Assembly (NCBI GenBank): GCA_013400975.1
Contig: WBMZ01003334.1
Coordinates: 107,923-171,922 of the forward strand
Source: Atrichornis clamosus
Taxonomy: Eukaryota; Chordata; Aves; Passeriformes; Menuridae
Direction: 5' to 3'
Length of the DNA: 64,000 nt
Shown here: positions 1-15,100 of the stretch, piece after piece
Layout of the letters: each line of letters opens with the position of its first letter
Numbering within the stretch: the stretch's first letter is position 1
Translations under genes and position numbers: made by a program
Notes under the pieces: model-generated
The model's input: only the letters and a program-made list of their open reading frames with translations
Told to the model about the DNA's origin: nothing
Databases searched by the model: none

Positions 1-147
1 GAGCAGTGCTTTGATTGCAGCTCAAAAGGCAGCATGTTCAGTCCCCAGGAGAGAGACATGTACAGTTACAGCAAGTGTACCATTGTAGTCCGAATCATGG
101 AGTTTGTCACCATGATACTGGAAATGTGCCAGCAGGATTTCTGGAAG
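1..147 (+). CDS. PRKDC: PRKDC exon w1 (5' end may be cut by window)
   Basis: Residues 1-49 of the window protein, from [10 protein letters not shown] to QQDFWK. It is open from the first base and ends in phase 0 at a gtaggc donor. It is a helical repeat of the middle HEAT region, near human residue 1305. The true exon start may lie upstream of the window. Confidence 0.9.
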
Positions 148-3100
148 GTAGGCTTCGAAATCAGTAGTGGATAAAAGATGCAAATTTTATATTTAGTTAA
201 ATATGTGTGTTTTGTGTATGGAGTGCTTGCACTGAATATTTCCTATGTGATTCCTGGTGGCATTAAATGGGTGGAGGTGCTAGCTGCATAAATGTCAGAA
301 AGAATTGCCACAATCTTCTCTTCTGGAATTCGATAGAAATATTCAGGTCTCTCTATTTGCCTAACTTTGATGCAATGTAAACCCTATTTAACTATATGAA
401 GTATGGTACTTATGAGTCTCTTAGGAAACTTACACTGCCAAGTTTAGTTCTGAGACTGTGATGGTCTTTTCAGTAAATCTCTGACAGTGTGCACAGAGGT
501 TTACAGCAGGATTTACAGATGTATAATCAAACAGGCCTATGTGGTTTAGAAGATCTTACGTGCAGTTTGATGTGATAGCATATATCCTGTGTCTGTTTTT
601 ATAGATACCTAATTTCTGTGCATTTAGCATAATTGTTTGAAAGTCAGACATTTCAATAAAGTTAGTAAGAATAGGTACTGTTTCATGTTTGGTTTCATTT
701 TAGATAGGATTAATGAAAGTTATGAGGAATTAAACACAGCAGTCTAAATTAATTTTTAAAGCTTTATATAATTTTTTTTCCTTGTAGCTGCTTGAGAAGG
801 AACTGCTAAATGCGAGCTTTATAGAGCTTGTGGTGATGACAGTGTGTGATCCATCACACATAGGCTTTGACACGGCCGATGTGCAAGTCATGAAAAATCT
901 CCCAGATATCTCAGTAAGACTCATGAAAGCTTTGATGAAATCTCCCTATCAGGAGTCTTTGAAACTATGCGTAAAAAAGAGAATCACACTGCAGAGGTAA
1001 GTAGGGGTTTTCTGGTAAGCCTGAGTCCAGAAAAAATGCCGCTCACCATGAGAAGTGGAAAATAAATAATGTTGTCTGTGGATGCACCAACGTAACGTTA
1101 TTGCTTCTCTTTCCTCTTTAGCCTTGAGGACCTTTGCTCTGTTGATCTGTTTAATTCAGATGCATGTTTTGATCAAGTTAGGTTTAGTGCTGTCCTTTCT
1201 GCCTGCAAGCAACTCCAGAAATCTGGCCTGCTTCATTCTGTTCTTCATAGTCAGGTAATTGTTTATATAGAAAATAATGGTGAATATTTGTATATAGTAA
1301 AGAGGTTTTCCTGTGTAAAAGGCCAGGATGAAAACAGAGAACAGATCAGATGAAGTTGTTTAAAATGACATCAACAGTGAGAGGTGGTGTTGAATAGGAT
1401 CATAAAGAAATGTTTTATGGTTATTCTACAGATCTGAACAGCACAATACTAAGGTTTGAACAGTCTTTATAATTATGTTAATCTTTCTCTGGTTGGCTCC
1501 AGACCTTGGAAAGCAGAATATAGATTCTAAAACTTCCTTTAGTGTGAGTTTCACAGGACTGAAAGCTCAGAAAATCAGGATTAACTATCCTATAAAGGAG
1601 GCTTTCTTTCAACCACTTTTACACAGAGACCATTTGAAATTATGAGGGAAATTAGAAAAAGGGTGTTTTCTGACTGATCAGAAGCAATATAGTGGGTCTG
1701 AATTGCAGGAAAACAGGATAGAGACCTCTGAAGGGATGTAGGCTATATTGCTCAAATTCCTTCTGCTAAGTTTCTGTTCATGGTAAATCTCTATTTTGCT
1801 TTGGGCAATTGCAGGAAATCAGGTTATGCAACAGCCACAAAGACTGAGAATTTGTGAGCCAGGATGGAACAAGGCTAACAAGCAAGACTGAGCAACATGT
1901 AACAAAATACCTAATTTCTGTGTGCTGTCTATCCTCTATGTCAAAAAAATCTAGACCTATGATTGCAGTATAGTGATAATCAAGGAGCTGCATGTGTACC
2001 ATTTGTGTGCCACCCATTTTGATTTGGCTATTCATTTGACTTCTGTAGTCAAGTAAACTTGAAAAAAGTGGAGGAGGATCAGAATATTTGGAAGATTTTC
2101 AAATTACTGTTAATTTGTTCTGAACTTTGTGCACAATAGGGTTGTCTCATTTAAAATCTGGTTTCTCAGTTAGAAAGATGTCTTGTCATGGTATATTTCT
2201 TATAAGAAAATGATCTGGAGTTCAAGTGTTTTCATTAACTATACAGATGGATTGGAACACCTTTTCTCAGCTTTTATTGATTGTCTCTTCTTTGTTTATT
2301 TCCGTAGCATGAAGGGCCTCGTTTCTCAGTTGGCTCCAAGCTTCTTTCAGTTGTTTATAAAGGCATTGCACCTGGGGGTGAAAGGATATCTCTTCCATCT
2401 TTAGACATCAGCAGTAAGCGATTAGCTGAGAGAGTCCTGCAGCTGGCCTTTGCTATTGATGAGCAGGTAGGATATGGTTCTCCAATTTTAATACTCAAAA
2501 TAAATAAAATAAAAAAGTTTTGAGTAGGAGCTTAAAAAAACATCATGTGCTTTTTGTAAGAAATTTCTAAGTGAAATGTAATGTCCTTGAGATAACTCTG
2601 TCTCTATACCTTAATTTTCACAGTGTGAGGAGCTAGTAAGTATGCTGTTGAACACAGTAGTGCTATCTGTGCCACTCTCAGGAGCATCCCAGGACCACCT
2701 GATAAATTTCTCTCATGGACAGTATTTCTACAGCCTGTTCTCAGAAACCATCAATCAACAGCTGCTGAAAAACCTGGATGTGATCATAGTCCAGCTCATG
2801 GAATCATCTGTCAGTAATCCTCAAATGGTATTGGATTTACTCTTTAAAAGGACAAAGTCAAAAGAGAATGTTAGAAGTAAACATTTTATTACTGTTGTTA
2901 GAGGTGGAGTACGTAGTGGGGAAAAAAGTGCATTGGGTTGAATTTCAGATGGCAATGCATTGATAGTTTGGGGGCCTTTGGGGGTTGGGGTTTTTTTGAC
3001 TTGGCCTCTTGGTGCTACCTTCATGATCTCTGGCAACCTGACATTACTTAGGCTCTCTGTCATCTCACACCAAACTGAGCGGAAAGTGCTTACCTATTAC

Positions 3101-6100
3101 CTGTCCTGAAATCTATGAATTTCAGGATATCTTTGCATAGCACTTCAGATCAGGAATGTCCTTTCAAAGCAGGGACTCACTTGCTGTGCTTTGATTTTCA
3201 TTGCAGAATGATTCCAGAGCACATGGATTGGATTTGTTTTGGATAACACTAAACTGAAAAGTTCCAACTACTAATGGGCATTTAGGCTACAGGACTAGGG
3301 TAGAGCTAGATCAGAGTATTAAAAAGAGACATGCACACACAACCCTCCTGACCTGTAATAAATATGGGATGGTTGTCATGTACTCAGTCTCAGCACTGCT
3401 TCTTTGGCTCAACAGATTTTTTCCCATTGGTCTACAGCACTTACTAATGTATAACTCACTTTCAGGGCCACGAAGGAAACTTATGGTAACTGGAAAGCCT
3501 TCCTTGTGCTTCTGACAAACAGAAGGGTCAAAAAGAAAGACCAAAAGTCTGCTTTTCCTTTTGCTTAAAAAGATGCTCAGCAAATGAGGATCATCCTTTT
3601 AAATTATTGCATCTTTTTAAATCCAAAATGTTACGCTTAAGGGTGTTACTTCCAAGTAACAGTTCAAGATACTTGGAGCACAATTTTTGTTTATACCAAA
3701 AATGATTTAATTAGATTGTAGAGGAACGTATGTTTTAACAGGCTGGTTCTTGTGATGATTTTTGTAGTGTTTCCTGTGCAGAACATGCCACAGTACATTA
3801 GTTCTTCCAGGTGTCTCTGATAGATTATAGTGACTACTAGGTTTTGAAGAAAAGAGATTTCAAGCATACTTAGTTCACACCTGCTATGCAAGGGTTATTT
3901 TTCTTTTCAAAATGAATGCAAATAAATTAGCATATTTGCTCTTTTTCAACTTCACACTAACTAAAATTATCAAGTATTGATCTTTAGAGTTATTCAGGAT
4001 TATCATTTATTTCTCCATATTCACACAAAAGGTATGGAAATGAATTGCTGCACCATGCTCTGAAACAGGAGTAAATTGGACAAAAGTCTTTTTTTGAGGA
4101 GGATGTGCTTTGAATTTCCTGCGGAGATCGATCCTTCTCCTACTTCCTTCTGAGATTTAAGACTAGCATTGCTTTGCAATGCTTCCTTTATGACTGCCCA
4201 TGCCAACGAAGTGATTCTGTCATCCTTTCATTTGGGACGCAGGAATCTTACCTGTTGCTTTTCCTTGCAGGTTGGTAGCATTTTGAATGGTATGTTAGAT
4301 CAGAGTTTTAGGGACCGTGCTGTGCGCAAGCAGCAAGGGGCAAAACTGGTGATGGCTGTACTAAGAAACTGGGAGAAACTGGACAGCTGGTGGGCCAAAG
4401 GTTCATCTCCTGAGAGCAAAATGGCAGTATTGACCCTGCTAGCAAAAGTCCTGCAGGTAGGCACTGCTTTATAAAATCCAGGTAACCTTTGTAATACTGT
4501 AGGAATTACATTTTGTTTTCAAGAAATGCTGTTTAATGTTTTATGTTTGGGGGGGGCGGGGAGGGGAAAGTTGGACAGTATCAGAATCTTGGTGTTTTTA
4601 TTAACAAAGTACAAAAAAATTTGGGACAGGCAGAAATTACTATATATTGCTCTTCTCCCCGCTGCTACCTTTTTTTCCCCAGTTGTTCTCATGCTTTAGC
4701 TGCCTGTTTTCCTTTTGGAGAATTGGTACAAGTACAGAGAGTGAACTTTGAGCAGCCTCTAATAGCCTTCTTTGTCATGTTGGCATCCAGAAAGTCACAG
4801 TGCAGGAGTTCTACCCATTTTAACAGACAGCAGGATCATCTTTATTTTAAAGACCTTTAGTTTCTGTGAAAGTGAGATTTTGGTCTGTTTTTCTTTTCTT
4901 TCTCCATTTTGAAAGCATAATTATCTACTTACCATTTTTTTTAGGAACTTTGAGTATATTTATGTACAGATACTTTTAAAAGATGGCCTGTTGAGATTTT
5001 TTATATATATATAATTAATTATTTTAAACTTGAGTTGTTTTTAAGGTAATTGTTAGCACACAATGTGAACTGTGTTAGCTGGCAGTGAATTGAGCAGTAG
5101 GAAATTTGGCTTTGAGAGGCAGCTTAATTTTTTTTTTTTAACTAAAAAATACCCAACATTATGATTTTTTTTATACTGTGTAGGAACTGTTAGAGTTCTT
5201 TTAAAACCAAAATCACTCTGTATGTCCTTTCTTTTAGTTCAGTGTATTTTTGGAAAGAAATAATTCTATAGCTCAGGGACTTTTTATTACTCATTAATAC
5301 AAATCCCTTTGACTAGTTAAAACCCAAACTAATTTTTTTATTTCTTCTGTCTTTCCAGATAGACTCTTCAGTTTCTTTCAATACCAATCATGAAGCATTT
5401 ACAGCCGTTTTTAATACCTATACCAGTCTACTTACTGATCAGAATTTAGGCTTAAATCTTAAGGTAAATTGCTGACTTCAACAGTTTCCCTGCCCTCCCC
5501 AGATTACAATGTTAGTTGTGCGTGGAAATCCCTATTATTTGGCTTACATTTCATCACAGTCACCACTTCAGGTTTTTATTCTTCCATTCAACACCCTAAA
5601 CCCTGTAAATCACCTTTTTTGATCTTCAGATAGAAGGCAGCATCAAAGATGCCATGTTTTGGTTTAAGGAGCTCTTTTTTTTTCCCTAGCTCAGAAGAAA
5701 AGAATGTCATTTTTAGGATAAAAAATTGCCATAAGTTGCAAATTGTCTAGAACTCTCAAGTGTTCATTTGGGAAATGACAACTAATAAGGCTTTTAGCAA
5801 AGAGTGGCATTTCCTACAGGTCAAATTGTGAACATCTGTCATGATTGTTCTGACCCCTGACGTGTCCTTGTCTGTAAGTATGAGACCAGTATTAATGGAT
5901 TAGCTGCTATGTGTGGTTTGGTCGGGAGAGGGAGATATAGTACTGCATACTGAAAGTGGAAGTTACAAATGATTCTGAAGCTTAAAGGTTGGACTGGAAT
6001 AATAAAAAATCCGTACTAATGAAAGCTTTGCACAATTGCTTCTCAGCCAGCCTACCCTTAACTAGACAGAGTTTTGTACTTTCCTGTGTGCTCAAAGTTA

Positions 6101-9100
6101 ATAAAGCTTGGGATCTTGCTTTAGCTGCAGGACGGTGCAGTAAATCAGTGACTTGTGTGAGAATGAATGCTTGCTTAAAAGAACAATGAGATACTATTCA
6201 TAGTCATGTCAACCATAAGATTTTAATTAGCTTTTAACTCTCACTCAGCACTGACCAAAGCTGTTTTCTGAACCAGCAGCTTGAAAGATGAGCAGCTACA
6301 GAACATGTTTTTATCAGTACACTGAGCCGTTGAATCAGTAAAAACAGCCCCTGCTGCTGTTTTGTGGTCCTATACAGCTGGCTTCTAGTTAGGGAATAAC
6401 TTATTTTTTAATGTGAAACTGTATTTTTTTTGTGGTTTTGTTTTGGTTTTTTTCTTCAGGGCCAAGCAGTGATAATTCTCCCGTTCTTCACAAATTTGAC
6501 AGGAGAAAAACTTAATGAGCTTAAGAATGCTCTTGATCGACTTGTTGCTTTCAATTTTCCCATAAGATCTGATGAGTTTCCCAAAGGAACCTTGAAGCAC
6601 AATAACTATGTAGACTGCATTAAGAAGGTCAGTATTTTTAACAAATACGTAAGTACAAGCCAAAGTGAACTATGTCTAGAAACCGTGTTCCACAGGATCT
6701 GGAATTAAAGAGAGAGATTCTCAGTTCACATAAGGAAATCAGGTTTTCTGTTCCTGAGTTATGTCATTATCAAGAAATTTAATCTACAGATGCACATTAA
6801 ATAAACACACACTTCTGTGCATCTACTTCTGATCAGTATTATAAAATAATTACATTATTAGATTGAAGTGATTTGATCCAGTGTAGCTCTTTATGCTATG
6901 TATTGCTTCTTTTTCAGTTTTTAGATGCATTAGAATTGTCTCAGAGTCCAATGTTGTTGCAACTGATGACAGAAATCCTCTGTAGAGACCACCGACATTT
7001 TATGGAGGACTTATTTCAAGCCAGCTTCAAAAGAATTTCCAGAAGGTGACTTCAGTCTTTTGGATTTTGCGCATGTTCTCACTGAATTTTTGCTGAAGCA
7101 AATGTGCTTCTTATATTTTATTGTCCTTATAATAGCGATGATTTACACCGAAAAGTTTCACATAATAGTTTTAATTCAGGTTTTGCTTTTGTCTTCACAT
7201 TTTCAAAGTATTCCCAAAGTGTGAACAAGTGACACCAGTTTCCAGAATACACTTCCTGTGCCTGTGCAAGTTTGGAAAGCCTTCTTTGAATTAGCTCGTT
7301 CTGAGATAATCCAGTTGATGATAGTACTTGTTGGTTATATATTTGCTATCCCTGTATAACCACATAATCACTGAAGTCGATAATATTAAAGTGACAGTGA
7401 ACTACTTTGTTCAACCCCTTTGAAAATACAACAGAGCATTTATTTAGTTGAATATTTCCAGTGTGGTCAATTGTAGACTCAAATATGCTCTGTCCACAGA
7501 AGATGTACTCAGTGTGTCTTCCAAACTCAACATTCCAATTTCTGATGGGCTGTTGGGTAGTGACCATTTTGGAGCATGTAGTTTCCTGGACAAAGTCATT
7601 TACCTTATGGCCAAATCCCATTTCTGAAATTTTAGCTTTAAAAAAATTATTCAGAACAGCAGTTCACTTAGTAGTGGAACACTTGATAGCCACAGGAGAA
7701 CCCTGTAAGAGTGGACTCTCCTCTTCTTTTTCCTTCTTGTTTGCCTGCATCCTTCACATGTACGAGATAAATTCGTTTTTTAGGTTGTTCAGTAAAAAGA
7801 AACCCAGAAAGCTAATGTTTGCTTTTGAATTAAATTATTAAAGATACACAAATGAGTTTACCATCTGTTGCAGACTAAAAGCAGGGTTTTTTGGTTTTGT
7901 TTTTTGAGATCTCCACCATAAGTGGTGATTCTTGAATGTCCTGTAGGATAAGCCAATAGGGTATTAATGCAGACAACAAAAAATTTATATGTCCTAAGGA
8001 TTTGAGGCATAAGTGAAGTCTGTTAAAAGTGTTTTCATCTTGAGAGTTCCATCTTGTTTAGGAGCACCACAGACAAACAAGTGATGCTATTGGACACTGT
8101 TCACAAAATGTTCCAAAGTGAAGAACTTCTTTCAAATATGGCTCGTCAAGCATTTGTGGATCGGTCCCTCCTCACTCTCTTGTGGCACTGTGGCTTGGAT
8201 GCACTGAGAGAATTCTTTGGCAAGATTATAGTAGAGGCTATGGATACACTTAATTCCAGGTTTACAAAGGTATGAAATCCTTTTTTTTTTTTTTGTTTCT
8301 TTGTGGAATTAAGGAAGGTCTAAACCGTTGGTATGTACATTTTGCTTAACTTTGAATGAAACAGTAAAGAAAACCATTTATTTTCCAGTCTTCTGTATCC
8401 TGGAACAGAAGTGTGTGCCAGTTACATAATTTGATTATTATTGACAAACCTTTCTCTATTCCCTAACACACTTTTGCTTTGGAGTTCATGTATGTTTGCA
8501 TATCTACTCTGTATAAAAATTGAAGTTGGAATGTTATCTATGTATATCTAAAAGGGTCTGAAGTTCTGTCGAAAGCAAAAGCCCATTCTAACTTTGAGAA
8601 ATAAAAGTTGTATAAAATTGTAATCTGTTATTACATTGTAGGAGAGATACTCAGCCTGCATAATGAAAGCTCTGAAATTAGGTAGATTACTTCTAGAGAA
8701 AGAAATACATCTGTAATCATTGCAAAGATTCTTCAACAAGGGATTAGGAGCACAGATCTTCCTTTCTCTATTTACAGCCTATCTTCCAATGTAGGAGTAT
8801 AGTTATATGCAATGATCTTGTTGCTCTTGCTATAGTTCTTCACTCCCATGGTTTTGCTGGTGCCGCCGTTTAAAAGGCAGCAGGACAAGCAAGATGATGA
8901 AATGACCCAGGTTTAATAATAGTTACTGAAACAAAATGCTAAAATTAAGATCTGTATAGAATCATTCTCACCATGTTTCTGTTGCTGTAAATGTTGGCAC
9001 CAAAATGAGGTGTATAAAGAAACTCATGAACGACACCAAGGATGGTGACAGGTGTGTATGTTTTGTGTCATGTATCTGAGCTGTCACTTGGTGCTCTGCT

Positions 9101-12100
9101 TACTTTCCTCCAATATCCTTAGAATAATTTAGGCCAGTTGTAGTTAAGACACCTGATAAACATGGGTCAACTTAGTTTTAATAACTGTACTACACAGGAA
9201 CTCAGAATCTGTCAGTCTGTTATTATCAGCAGCTCTTTTCTCTGTTTTAGAAGGTAGAAGTAAACTGAAGGCTGTCTAATAGAAACCTAAAGTAACTCTG
9301 TAACTATTTAGAAAGGACAAGATCCAGGAAGTCTCCTTCTGAGATTTTGTTTATTTGTTTCCAGTCCAATGAATATACTTTCGATACACAAGTCACCAAG
9401 AAAATGGGATACTACAAGCTGCTAGAAGTGATGTATGTGCGTCTTTCAAAAGAGGATGTTTACTCCAAGGACTCTAAAATTAACCAAGCTTATCGTGGCT
9501 CCATGAGTGTAGAAGGAAATGAACTTACCAAGACACTAATAAAGTAAGACTATTGTTTATTTAATTTACTTTTAATTTCTAATAAGGTTTTGGCCTGATA
9601 TGCTTTTTTAAGTAGGCCATATGAAGCAAAAGATGAATTTGTTCAAGGGTAAGTGTAATCTCTGACGTAGCTTTTGATTTTAAATTAAATGCACAATATT
9701 GAATTTGCATTGATGGAATGATCTGTAGCATAAAATACAACTCTATGTCAGGATAACTTTTGCCTCTTGTTTTTGTCCTTTTTTTTTTCCCATTTGTTTA
9801 GCCTGTGCATTTATTTTACCTTTTCAGTATGATTCTTCGCCTTTAATTTGTGTTTCCACAACTTCAGTTTCACTATACTTACACTTCTGTGTGGAGTATG
9901 GTTCTGTGTTGCAAAATTGGTATTTATATGATTGATGAGAAGATGGGATGGATTTTCATTTACATTTCATAATACAGCAACACACCCAGTAGGTGTAACT
10001 TGGCTTAATCACCACTGCAGAGGGGGACAAAAGAGAAATATTGAATATATATGTTAATTAGTATTATTGGGTTGGTTTAATATTCAGACAAAAATAGAAA
10101 ACACCTGAATTGCTGTTCACTTTGTTTTGTTTTAAATTTATTTTACAATACTATGTCCTATGAGAACTTCAGAGAATTTCTTGGCTATGATTTCCAGATC
10201 TATGAATGGCTTTGGGCCAAAGACCTATAAAAATTGCATCTAAACCATAAAATACCTTAGCATGCATGTCTATTCATAATTTCTTGGCAAAGAACCATGA
10301 GAGAAACTTATGTATGCATCAAAATACATATTCATCTTACCTGAACATTACCTATCATCACATTCCTGATATTAAGGAGTCCTGTGTAAATATTTGGGGA
10401 AGTTCTCTTCATCCCTGCTGAATGGTTCCATTTTAGGGCAGTGTACCTGCAGAGTACTTGAACAAATCTGAGGTGGTTTAATCTGATACTGCTCCCTTGA
10501 AATTTTGTTGAATCACTGGTCTCTGATTGGTACCCTTCCTGTGCTGCTTAATGAAAGACTTCTGATGGTGTTTTCTTGCCTGTTTGTATTTTAAGGTCAT
10601 GCTATGATGCATTTACAGAAAACATGGCAGGAGAGAGTCAACTGTTGGAGAAGAGGAGACAGTATCACTGTGCAGCTTATAATTGTGCTATTGCTGTCAT
10701 CAGTTGTGTCTTCACTGAAAGTAAATTTTATCAAGGCTTTCTTTTTTCAGAAAAATCAGAAAAGGTGAGAAGCTTTTGTTGCTTCCAGAGGCTTCCAGAG
10801 CATGAGACACAAAGTGATTTTACCTGACTGCAATAAATCAAAGAATGAAACCTGAATGACATGCAATTATACCAACAAGCTACCCAGTGAGGCAATAGAA
10901 GGAGTGGTAGCTGATGAAAGTTTTATCAGCTGTTTGGGAATGGGTGAAGTAGTGGTACTTACCCTGTTTTCCTTACACTCCCAATTAATCTTCTAAAATG
11001 TGAAGAAAAAGCCCCTACTGTTTTAAGTTCTCTGGTGCTTGGAATATACTTGAATAAGAGGTACCTTTTTACAGAGCACATTCTGTGCTGTGAATTCTTG
11101 AGTAGTTAAATAGGAATGGGTTTTTTTAGAGTACTGATCTAGAAAAGAAAACATTCCATACTTCCTATGTTGTACATTGATCTGTTGGGTTGTTTTAAAG
11201 AAGAAATAAAATGCATTAAAAGCAATTATGCTATTGTGTGCGGCATTGTAATTTTGCTATTTCCAAACATGCTTTGGTTTGCAGAACTTGCTGATTTTTG
11301 AAAATTTGATAGACCTGAAGCGTCAGTATACATTTCCTGTCGAAATTGAGGTGAGTGAAATTTCTGGCCTTTAGTGTTTCCAAGCAAAGAAAGGGTATGG
11401 CTTTAACAGTGTAGATACTGCAGACCAGGTCAATTCTCACATATGGAGTGAGAGAGGGTTCTGTAGCAAATACAAAAAATAGAGTATTCCTCTAATGATG
11501 TAAAATACATTTTTCTGAGAGAAATCCAGGCCTGAAATTTAGAACACGCTTGCAATGCACATAGTGTTTAACACAATTTTTACTGTGCTTACTCTGATAT
11601 GAATGGCTGCAGGAATAAGTAATTCAGTTGTTTTTCTGTAGCATTAATAATTATCATTTACGACATGGGATTTCCGTTCATGTTAAATGGCTTTGATAAA
11701 TTTTTGGTACCTCTGTAAATAAGTAAGTGTAAATAATCTGTAAATTTAAAAAAAATAATTAACTATAATTAAGTAATTAGAACTCTATTTCTTGCTGTTT
11801 AGGTGCCTCTGGAAAGGAAGAAGCGGTACATTGCTATTAGGAAGGAGGCCAGGGATGCAGGGAATAGCAGTCAGGGTATGAAAGTCGTTATGACTATGAA
11901 AAAAATGCTTTCTTACCTTTCACACAGTGTTTCTTGATGTGTTCTTAATTGTCTTCTACAGTAGCAGGAACAAATAAAAGCATTCAATGTATTTCATCTA
12001 ACAATCACTTCCCACCCACCCTGAAGTTTTAGTGGCCATTAAAGGTAATAACCTTGATTAATTGACTATTCTTTTTTTCTCTCTAGATGAACCCAAGTAT

Positions 12101-15100
12101 TTAGCTTCTTCATCATTCATGATGGGTAGCAGTTTGAGTGAGGAAATGAGTCAATTTGATTTTTCTACTGGAGTCCAAGGTTTTTCTTACAGCTCCCAAG
12201 ATGTTACAGCTAGCAGCACTCGTTTCAGGAGAAAGGTAATTTAGTGATTATATTCTGTGAGGAAGAAAAGTTTTATGCTTTTGAGCAATTGCATACATTT
12301 ATTGGGGTTGAGAACGAGAAATTTCTATAAGTCTCCTATATTTGTTCTACCTGACTTGAGACTGGGTTCCTCCAGAAGATGAAGGAGGGGACTTGAGCTG
12401 TTTTTTGTCAGTCACTTTTGTTTTTCTCTCTCTCCACTGTCTACAGCAGAGGAAAAGCAATGCCCTTACCTTGGGTTTCTAAAGCTGAGTAGTGTGAGTT
12501 GTGGAGTGATGGCTTCTGACTGCACTCAGGCACATCCTCTGATGGTTGTGTTTTGCTGTTAGGCATCTGGTTTCCTCATTTCCTTCATCTTTTGGTCTGT
12601 GATAGAACTGGTTGTATCAATTGCATAGAATAAATAATCAAACACTTATTATTTTTGTTTTTCTGTTGTGTTACCTTGTATTTAACTGCTGCTCTTGAGA
12701 GATGTTAAATGCTGTTCTTTCAAGACTTGAAGTTGTGTTCCTTCTGCCGTCAAAAGATGTCTCATCAACAGTAATACTGATAGGATAGTTATCTGCTATG
12801 AAACAGAAAGCTTATAAAAGTATCATAGACACTGAAGACACAGTCTGTCAAAATAACTATTAACATTGGTTAAGATAAGCTGTTTCCATGTTTTGGAGCA
12901 AGGATGTGTTCTGGCTGCAGGGAAGTTAAACAGCAAGTGTGCTTCTGGTTTGTGTAGTAATGTTGTTTTTTATAGCTAAACAATTTTCTGTATCAAAAAC
13001 GAGCTGCTGCAGATGCTAGTCAGTGTGAAACACCACATCCATAAAAATAGAGCTTCCTCCATGTGTGAATGCGCTCTTTGAGCTATGAAATGAAATCATT
13101 TCTGTGAGGTTCAGCTTAACTCTTCCTGCTTTCAGCGCTTGCCACACCTGTCCTGGCTGGCAGGTAGCAAAGTCAGAGTAACATAAGGTTGACATCTGTT
13201 GGCACAGAAAGTACAAGATGTGCAGATCTGGTGCGTGTGTTTGGGAGGTGCCTGTTTGAACAACAACACATTGGATGGATTCCCTGTTGCGCGCACTGAG
13301 TGCACAGTCACATCTAAACTCAGATAAGATCGGAATGACTCACTTATGGCATGATTGTGATTAAGAGAGAATACAGTGTTGTAATTAATCACAGTAACAC
13401 TTTTTTTCAGGAGCCCACAGAATACAAGGTTTTAAACGATGAGATGGAACTGGAAATGGATGAATTCAACCAACACGAGTGTATGGCTTCTATGACCACT
13501 CTGATTAAACATATGCAGAGGAACCAGATCACACCCAAAGTGGAGGAGGCCAGTATTGACTAAAAAGTTGGCATTTTTCCACTAATGCTACCAAGAAAAG
13601 CGAGTCATGATTGAATCCCTTCATTTATTAATTTTCTTGGCTATATTATAGTGAAACCTGTGTTGTTCAAGCTTGGGGCTTTTTGGCTCAGTAAGCCTGT
13701 TCAGTGCAGGAAGTGATTTGATTTTTGCTCATCTCTTTTAAACTTCAGGGCATGGTTCCAGTAGATCTTCCTCTTTGGATGAAATTTCTTCATGGCAAAT
13801 TAGCAAACCCATCAGTACCATTAAATATTCGCCTCTTCATAGCAAAACTTGTTGTTAATACTGAGGATGTGAGTAATTTTTCTTCTTTTTTTTTTTTTGT
13901 GTTAACAGGTTGTATTATAATATCAACTGTGTAACTCTTGTGGGATAAAATATTTCATCAGCTGAGACCTTTGGGGCATTCAAATTGACTAGTTTGCTGT
14001 GATAAAAGGAGTGCATTTATAGCCCAAAATTCCAGATATTGCCAGTTTTTTTAATGTAATATTAGTATTTTTCCTGCCAAAGCCTACTTTGACAAGTAGA
14101 GGGTGTTCACAATATGTGTATTCTAGAAACTGCAAGTTGTATATTCATTGAAACTAGGCGAGAGCGTAGATTATACTTGCCATCTTCACAGGAGCAAAAG
14201 TAATGTTTTATTAATGTTCACAGGTGAGTCTTATGGAAACACTTTGAGCTACATGATGTTCTTGTTGCAGAAAGATACTAAGATAGCATAATGTGTCTTT
14301 GCCTGAGAAGAAACATTTTCTCTTCTTCTTGGGTAAAACATTTTCAACCTATTTCATACAATGATTTTAAAGCATAATGCTCCTATCAGAAATATTCCAA
14401 ATCCAGAATTGCTGAATTTCAGAATTAGTTCAAGAAACTTCATACCCATGTAATGCTGTCTGAAATGGAAGGGTAGATGAATGGTGTATTCTTTCAAATC
14501 CTTTAGAGACAGATTTTCTATGTGAGAGCCATATTATCTGCACCCTAGTGAAATAATTCACCTTCTGTGAATACTTGGTTCAAGGTTGCTAAGCAAAAGT
14601 GAGAAATGTAGTTAGGGATACTTTTTATTTTAAAGTTTTTATGGTTGTTGCCTCGGGAGTTGAGCAAAGTGGTAAGAGGTTGGTTTAGCTGTCTTACCTG
14701 TTTATTGAACAACAGGTTGCTGAATAGTTGGATAATTTGTACTTTATCATTAATTCTCCTGTTTTCCATAGGTATTCCGGCCTTACGCGAAGCAGTGGCT
14801 TGGTCCATTGCTGCAACTTGTTGTTTCTGGAAATAATGGAGGTGAAGGGATTCATTACATGGTAGTGGAAATAGTAGCTACAATCCTTTCCTGGACAAGT
14901 GTAGCAACTCCCAAAGTAAGGAAAGATGAAATTGATTTATATTATTGTTGTGATTATTTGGTAAGGATTGAGTGAGTTTGTTACTATACACTTAAATAAT
15001 TTTATACATCAGTCCACATTTACATTTTACAATTCTTTTACATATTAACTCCAAACATACCTTGTTTACTTGCTTGCTTTCATAAAAGAATATATGTCTT

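Noticed and set aside
13561..13563. In-frame TAA in exon w16 as evidence that PRKDC is a pseudogene
   Set aside because: All other exons are intact with agreeing phases, and a GC donor 12 nt upstream of the stop gives a normal protein.
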